From: Paragordius varius
Taxonomy: Eukaryota; Nematomorpha
NCBI GenBank assembly: GCA_964247055.1
Contig: OZ176052.1
Location: 3,596,001 to 3,660,000 of the forward strand
Direction of reading: 5' to 3'
Length of the DNA stretch: 64,000 nucleotides
Made by a program: the position numbers and the translations under genes. Each line of letters begins with the position of its first letter. The stretch's first letter is position 1. Below, piece after piece: positions 61,001 through 64,000 of this stretch. The notes below the pieces were generated by a model. It searched no databases. It saw only the letters and a program-made list of their open reading frames with translations, and was not told the origin of the DNA.

Positions 61001-63556
61001 GCAATCTTCTGTAGTTGTGGTTGTACTACTATATGATGGATTTTGTATGCCAGAACCGATATTTGTTCTTTCGAACCTAGGGGTACGTCCTGTGCTTTGC
61101 AAAAGCGTTCTTTGACTGCCTCCTCCTCTATAAAAAAAAAAATTATAATCCTATCCTATAATGGTATTGACTTCATGTATGCCCCACCTTAGATATAAAT
61201 GTTTATATTGATAGAATTTAACAGCCAAAAGTAAGTAAAAACTTAAGGACAAATTTCAAAAGACAACCATACATGTTTAAACCTTGTGGTATTTACTACA
61301 TAAGCGATTAAATCTATTGTAAAATGTATTGAATGTGTTATCGATTCACACCTCTAGTCGTTATGTGACTATGGGTGTTAGCTAACAAAATCGAGGATAA
61401 GAAATACTTTCTTAATCAAATTATTTAACAACTAATAGATGTAATATATATATATATATATAATTTAGGATGCTATGAATTTAATTAAAAATAGAATGAA
61501 ATTTATTAAGACATTTCGAGATAATTCGTTGATTCTTCCATGGATGCGAATAAAAAAATTATGTTTATTTTTTATCACATTCATAATTAATACAAATATA
61601 TACAGTTTAAAGTATCCTTGTTACTTTTAATATTAAAGGGTTAACGACTTAAATTGTAAGGATTTGTGAAAACTTTAACGTTCGCCTGCCCAAGAGCTAA
61701 TTTACAGTTATGATAAAAAATTTACAATTTAAAAATCCGTCGCCCTATTTACTATACCATAACGCCTTCATTCATAACCAATATACCTATTTACTATTAT
61801 ATATAATCAATCTTCTTGTGCTCATTCTATCCGTGTTTATTTTTATACATATCAGACAATTTATAAGAGTTATATTCATTACCTGATAAGACTAATGTTT
61901 ATCTATTTGTACAATCATTTTGTCCATTTAATTTCAATTTTTGTTGTGTAAGTATACATATCTGACTGTTTGAAATTTATATTAATTAAATATATTCAAA
62001 TCCGTAGACTTGGCTACTACGGTCACATTCAAAGATTAGATAATGATAATTGGATTAAAAATATAACAATCCTTAAGCCAAACGAACAAAACACAGTTGG
62101 TCGTCCAGCAATAACATGGGACAAAAACATTACCCAATACCTACAGGCCAAAAACATAAAAGCCGGAGACTGGTTAAACAAAAAATCCTTCAATGCAATA
62201 ATCAAACACCTAAACCCGTCACGACGGGATGCCAAGGGACCCCTTGACAACAGCTATCTATCTATCTATCTATCTATTCATATAAAATTTAAGTATATGT
62301 CTGATTGTTTATTAATTATATTTATTACCTCATAAGATTACTACTAGACATGGTATTGCTGGTTTGATTTGCTCTCAACAACTCAAGTTGATCATTTGAT
62401 TCCTCCTCCTCTTCTTCTCCCACTGTATCGTCTGCGTCATCATCATCTTCATCTTCCTCTTGTTCTTCCGGGCTTTCAAACGTTTCCGTTGCCATGACAA
62501 CGGACGGTTGGCCATGGCGACGACCCACAGATACAGCTGTTGTTTGTTGTTGGGGAGTTGGATTGAGCGCTAACAAAGGTGAGGGTCGAAATAGGGCGGA
62601 AACCTTGAGCCATTAAAAAATATAATTTTTACATGTAAAGACTTTTCCCAATAAAAGTCGAAAGCTACTAATATCTAATTTTATGAAACAAGCTTTATTT
62701 TATGTTTTACATATTATTATATTGTTTAATAATGCAAAATTCTGACAAAATTTTAATTTTGATGCAAAACATTTTATTAAAATTCTAAGAATTGGAAACT
62801 AAATGGAGCTATAGCTAAAAGTAAACGATATCATAAACTCACGTATTTTCGCACTTGTGAAGCGACACAAACATAGTTTAAATAACACATATCGTCACAA
62901 TTCGTTATTGGTGTCTTTTTTTAATTTGTTATGTTTGATAAATTTTAATCAGCAAATTTACATTTAAAAATTTAATTATTGTTAATAATATTGAAATGTA
63001 CTCATTAAATAATCAAAGAATTAAGTTGTACCAATGAGTGCCTATTTATCATTTAAAATTCATTTTAAAAATTATTTATACAGCTAATTTTTCAACATAT
63101 GCAAACTTAATATTGAATAAAGAATTAAGGTTTTTTAATTAAAAATTTATATATAAAACTAATCGCAAATTTAAATAAATCAGTGTTTAAATATTGAAAA
63201 TATAAAGCCAAAACACAAAAACTAAAAGACAAATACGTTTTATAAGATTCAAATTTTTCACTTGATTATATATATATATATATATATATCCATATATCTC
63301 ATAATCGTAATCATACAGGTTATAAAGAAAAAATCAATGGTTTAAGAGAGTATCTTTAAAAAAAATTTGTCTTTTAGTTTCTATTTGTTGTCTCAAATAA
63401 ATTGTAGTACCTGAGCTCCAACTAACAATCGATTATTGCCACGAATACCAAAACCGGGGGGCAAGTTAGCCCCAATCAAGGCATAGGGGTGCAATTCGTG
63501 ATGATGGGCAGAAAATGAGGCAGATCGTGATGCAACATTTACATTTGATGGATTAC
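47943..63556 (-). CDS. Large unrecognised disordered protein, 3' part of gene
   Basis: Fourteen exons joined in phase on the minus strand: 63556-63411, 62603-62329, 61127-60976, 59603-59328, 58270-58151, 54866-54572, 53688-53555, 52836-52625, 51502-51436, 51131-50942, 50275-50000, 49686-49472, 48636-48499, 48394-47943 (stop). The first opens in phase 1, so more exons lie past 64000. About 1,000 residues are visible and almost all look disordered: an HHELHPYALIGANLPPGFG patch, GRRHGQPSVVMATETFESPE followed by a long Asp/Glu run, Ser/Thr/Asn tracts, a His run (HSHHHHHHH), a Cys/His patch (HHRCRCPHHHRHH) and an acidic C-terminus (VIDDLIDLGEN). I see no catalytic domain. UBR5, HUWE1 and HECTD1 were considered because of the acidic/Ser-rich layout, but none matched what I remember of them. 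Four introns carry element A and one a mariner MITE next to the acceptor. Confidence 0.75.
50352..50590 (-). mobile_element. Element A copy 5 (intron of minus-strand gene)
   Basis: Short-armed copy: one TTCACCC unit on the left, two mirrored units on the right ending TTGTAAATGGTATAT. The core is inverted relative to the copy at 47026 (AAATTACCTATA on the plus strand). It lies about 75 nt upstream, in gene sense, of the acceptor at 50277-50276. Confidence 0.85.
51582..52035 (+). mobile_element. hAT-like relic with internal AT microsatellite
   Basis: CAGGGGTATCCAACAACATG, then TGGCCCTTCAAG at the left and a GCGGCCCGTCGTAA block at the right match the CAGGGGTNTCCAAC/GGCCC ends seen in hAT elements. 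A TA microsatellite lies at about 51972-52011. Right boundary uncertain. Confidence 0.5.
51972..52011. repeat. (AT)n microsatellite
   Basis: TA dinucleotide run inside the hAT-like relic. Confidence 0.9.
52390..52580 (+). mobile_element. LINE 3' fragment
   Basis: Closely related to 57540-57735 (shared AAGAAATTCTTGATTTACA, CCGAAAAGGGAGGCCTA and GGGCCAAATTAATCATACCT). Translation KEILDLQIPAL.RKGRPIKF is a LINE ORF2 C-terminal tail. Confidence 0.6.
52852..53029. mobile_element. Mariner-like MITE, copy 2
   Basis: 178 bp with TIRs CAGTAGCGTATGGAGTAAAA and its inverse, flanked by TA. In the sense of the host gene its end lies 13 nt before the AG (52838-52837) of the acceptor of exon 52836-52625, so it supplies most of the 3' splice-site region. 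Confidence 0.85.
53957..54510 (+). mobile_element. Inverted-repeat element B, copy 3
   Basis: TTAACAGTTGCACACATTCA ... AAATTGGGGTAGTTGAATGC on the left and ATTTGAATCGAAGTGTTAA on the right, with the same internal landmarks as the other copies. It begins about 60 nt into the intron after exon 54866-54572. Confidence 0.7.
54900..57000. other. Intron of the minus-strand gene, degraded repeats
   Basis: Part of the 3.3-kb intron between exons 58270-58151 and 54866-54572. Slightly GC-richer patches (for example near 56600-56720) suggest old transposon sequence leading into the LINE at 57000. No exon seen. Confidence 0.45.
57000..57740 (+). mobile_element. LINE relic with zinc-finger and RT tail pieces
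   Basis: CNQCGKKPK (about 57015) and then CSICLHTEVKTNA...APCKMWVHKNA form a PHD-like Cys/His pattern. From 57400, VRSILIYAIKTWVIT, RLQRTENKMLKYM and RKGKPKPIWQIIEQDFKFL form the C-terminal end of a reverse-transcriptase ORF. The catalytic core between them is missing. The 3' part matches 52390-52580. Confidence 0.6.
58328..58780 (-). mobile_element. Element A copy 6 (intron of minus-strand gene)
   Basis: Four TTCACCC-type units on the left, core in inverted orientation (AAAATTACCTATATTTTC, then ACTGAAAAAATAATAAAG), two mirrored units near 58600 and a likely displaced end AAATGTAAATGGTTCA near 58765-58780 after an insertion. It lies about 56 nt upstream, in gene sense, of the acceptor at 58272-58271. 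Confidence 0.75.
59620..59980 (+). mobile_element. Element A copy 7 (intron of minus-strand gene)
   Basis: Five left units from ATTCCATTTATAG, a forward core (ACTCATTATTAATATG ... AAGGTAAATTATTA) and three to four mirrored units ending TTGTAAATGATATAT. Its edge is only about 15 nt upstream, in gene sense, of the acceptor at 59605-59604. Confidence 0.8.
60282..60340 (+). repeat. Element A arm fragment
   Basis: GAATTCACCCTTACACATTT followed by GAACAATTTAACAC: one or two 21-bp units with no core. Not near a splice site. Confidence 0.4.
60880..60924 (-). mobile_element. hAT-like terminal fragment
   Basis: GCGGCCCGCGAAGCC...GTGTCAGACCACCCCTG: read on the minus strand, CAGGGGTGGTCTGACAC is a hAT-like end. 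Other end not located. Confidence 0.45.
61970..62279 (+). mobile_element. LINE 3' end with (TATC)n tail
   Basis: A frame reading IRRLGYYGHIQRLDNDNWIK, then GRPAITWDKNITQYLQ and LNPSRRDAKG is the C-terminal tail of a LINE ORF2. It is followed by about six TATC repeats (62255-62279), a typical microsatellite 3' end. Heavily 5'-truncated. It lies antisense in an intron of the minus-strand gene. Confidence 0.75.
63265..63289. repeat. (AT)n microsatellite
   Basis: TA dinucleotide run in an intron of the minus-strand gene. Confidence 0.9.
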
Positions 63557-63591
63557 CTATAGTTGTTTTTTCGATAAGTTTGATAAGGGAT

Positions 63592-63878
63592 ATTTACCAT
63601 TTACAATTCAAATTCACCCCAAAAATAAATTATGTGTTTTCGCACTAATATAACTCATTATTAATATGAAATATAGCTTTATGGCATATTTTATTATTTT
63701 TTCAGTATTATTTTAATTGACACAAAATTTTTATTTTTTAAAATTATATTAAAATATAGGTATTTTTTAATAAAATCATAATTTGAAATGAGGGTGAATC
63801 GAATTGTTCGAGGGTGAATTTGAATTGTTCAAGGGTGAATTTGAATTGTATAAGGGTAAATTTGAATTGTAAATGGTA
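63592..63878 (+). mobile_element. Element A copy 8 (intron of minus-strand gene)
   Basis: One left unit (TTTACCATTTACAATTCAAA), a forward core (GTGTTTTCGCACTAATATAA, TTTATTATTTTTTCAG) and four mirrored units ending AATTGTAAATGGTATA. It lies about 34 nt upstream, in gene sense, of the acceptor at 63558-63557. Confidence 0.85.
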
Positions 63879-64000
63879 TAATAAAAATGTGGAAAAATTA
63901 GAAAAATTCACATTTTAAACACCTATAGTTGTTAGTTTGAATAGTAATTAAAAATGTCCATAGATTGTATTTAGGACACAAATTAAATATGATTTAAGTT

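Noticed and set aside
47943-63556. Assignment of the large minus-strand gene to UBR5, HUWE1 or HECTD1
   Set aside because: The acidic and Ser-rich layout is similar, but no stretch matched remembered sequence and no HECT, UBR or MLLE domain follows; the gene ends after the disordered tail.

Overview
The window is strongly AT-rich (well over 70% A+T by eye) eukaryotic DNA. It carries spliced protein genes with GT-AG introns, long introns full of transposon debris, many AT microsatellites and several families of small inverted-repeat elements. The recognisable proteins are animal ones. The CaMKII is a clear metazoan enzyme, and its association domain reads most like the protostome form. An AT-rich protostome such as a flatworm or another small invertebrate is the best guess, but the species cannot be fixed from this sequence.

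Layout. 1-3431 is intergenic repeat-rich DNA. 3432-27347 (+) is a complete CaMKII gene whose 17 coding exons join in phase to 488 codons. It has a 6.4 kb first intron and a 7.3 kb intron between the regulatory segment and the hub. That second intron holds a 482-codon disordered reading frame (22208-23656) and a tiny ATG-bearing exon (24821-24842); both have donors in phase with the hub exons. A further terminal exon (27611-27819) could give a Q/N-rich tail. 27820-29653 is intergenic with a LINE relic. 29654-33637 (-) is TAF1B (RNA polymerase I initiation factor, 7 exons, 1,077 codons). Directly upstream on the same strand is COX19 (33645-33902), whose stop is only 7 nt from the TAF1B ATG. 33960-39538 is intergenic: two GC-richer blocks, small direct repeats, unidentified coding-like fragments, an inverted-repeat element and a LINE with a readable reverse transcriptase. 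39539-45315 (+) is serine palmitoyltransferase subunit 2 (SPTLC2), complete apart from the extreme N-terminus. 47943-63556 (-) is the 3' part of a large gene (14 exons seen, continuing past 64000) for a Ser/Asn/Thr/His-rich disordered protein that I do not recognise.

The most unusual observations follow. (1) A family of 0.25-0.45 kb elements has termini made of 1-5 copies of a 21-bp repeat in mirrored orientation. Seven of the eight recognisable copies lie in introns, and all seven sit about 15-75 nt upstream of a 3' splice site, in three different genes and on both strands. (2) Two introns are exactly 23 nt long (one in SPTLC2, one in TAF1B), among introns of up to 7 kb. (3) COX19 and TAF1B look dicistronic. 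(4) The CaMKII gene appears able to make kinase-free hub proteins from internal first exons. The genes have unrelated jobs (calcium signalling, respiratory chain assembly, rRNA transcription, sphingolipid synthesis); nothing suggests a functional cluster beyond the COX19-TAF1B pair.
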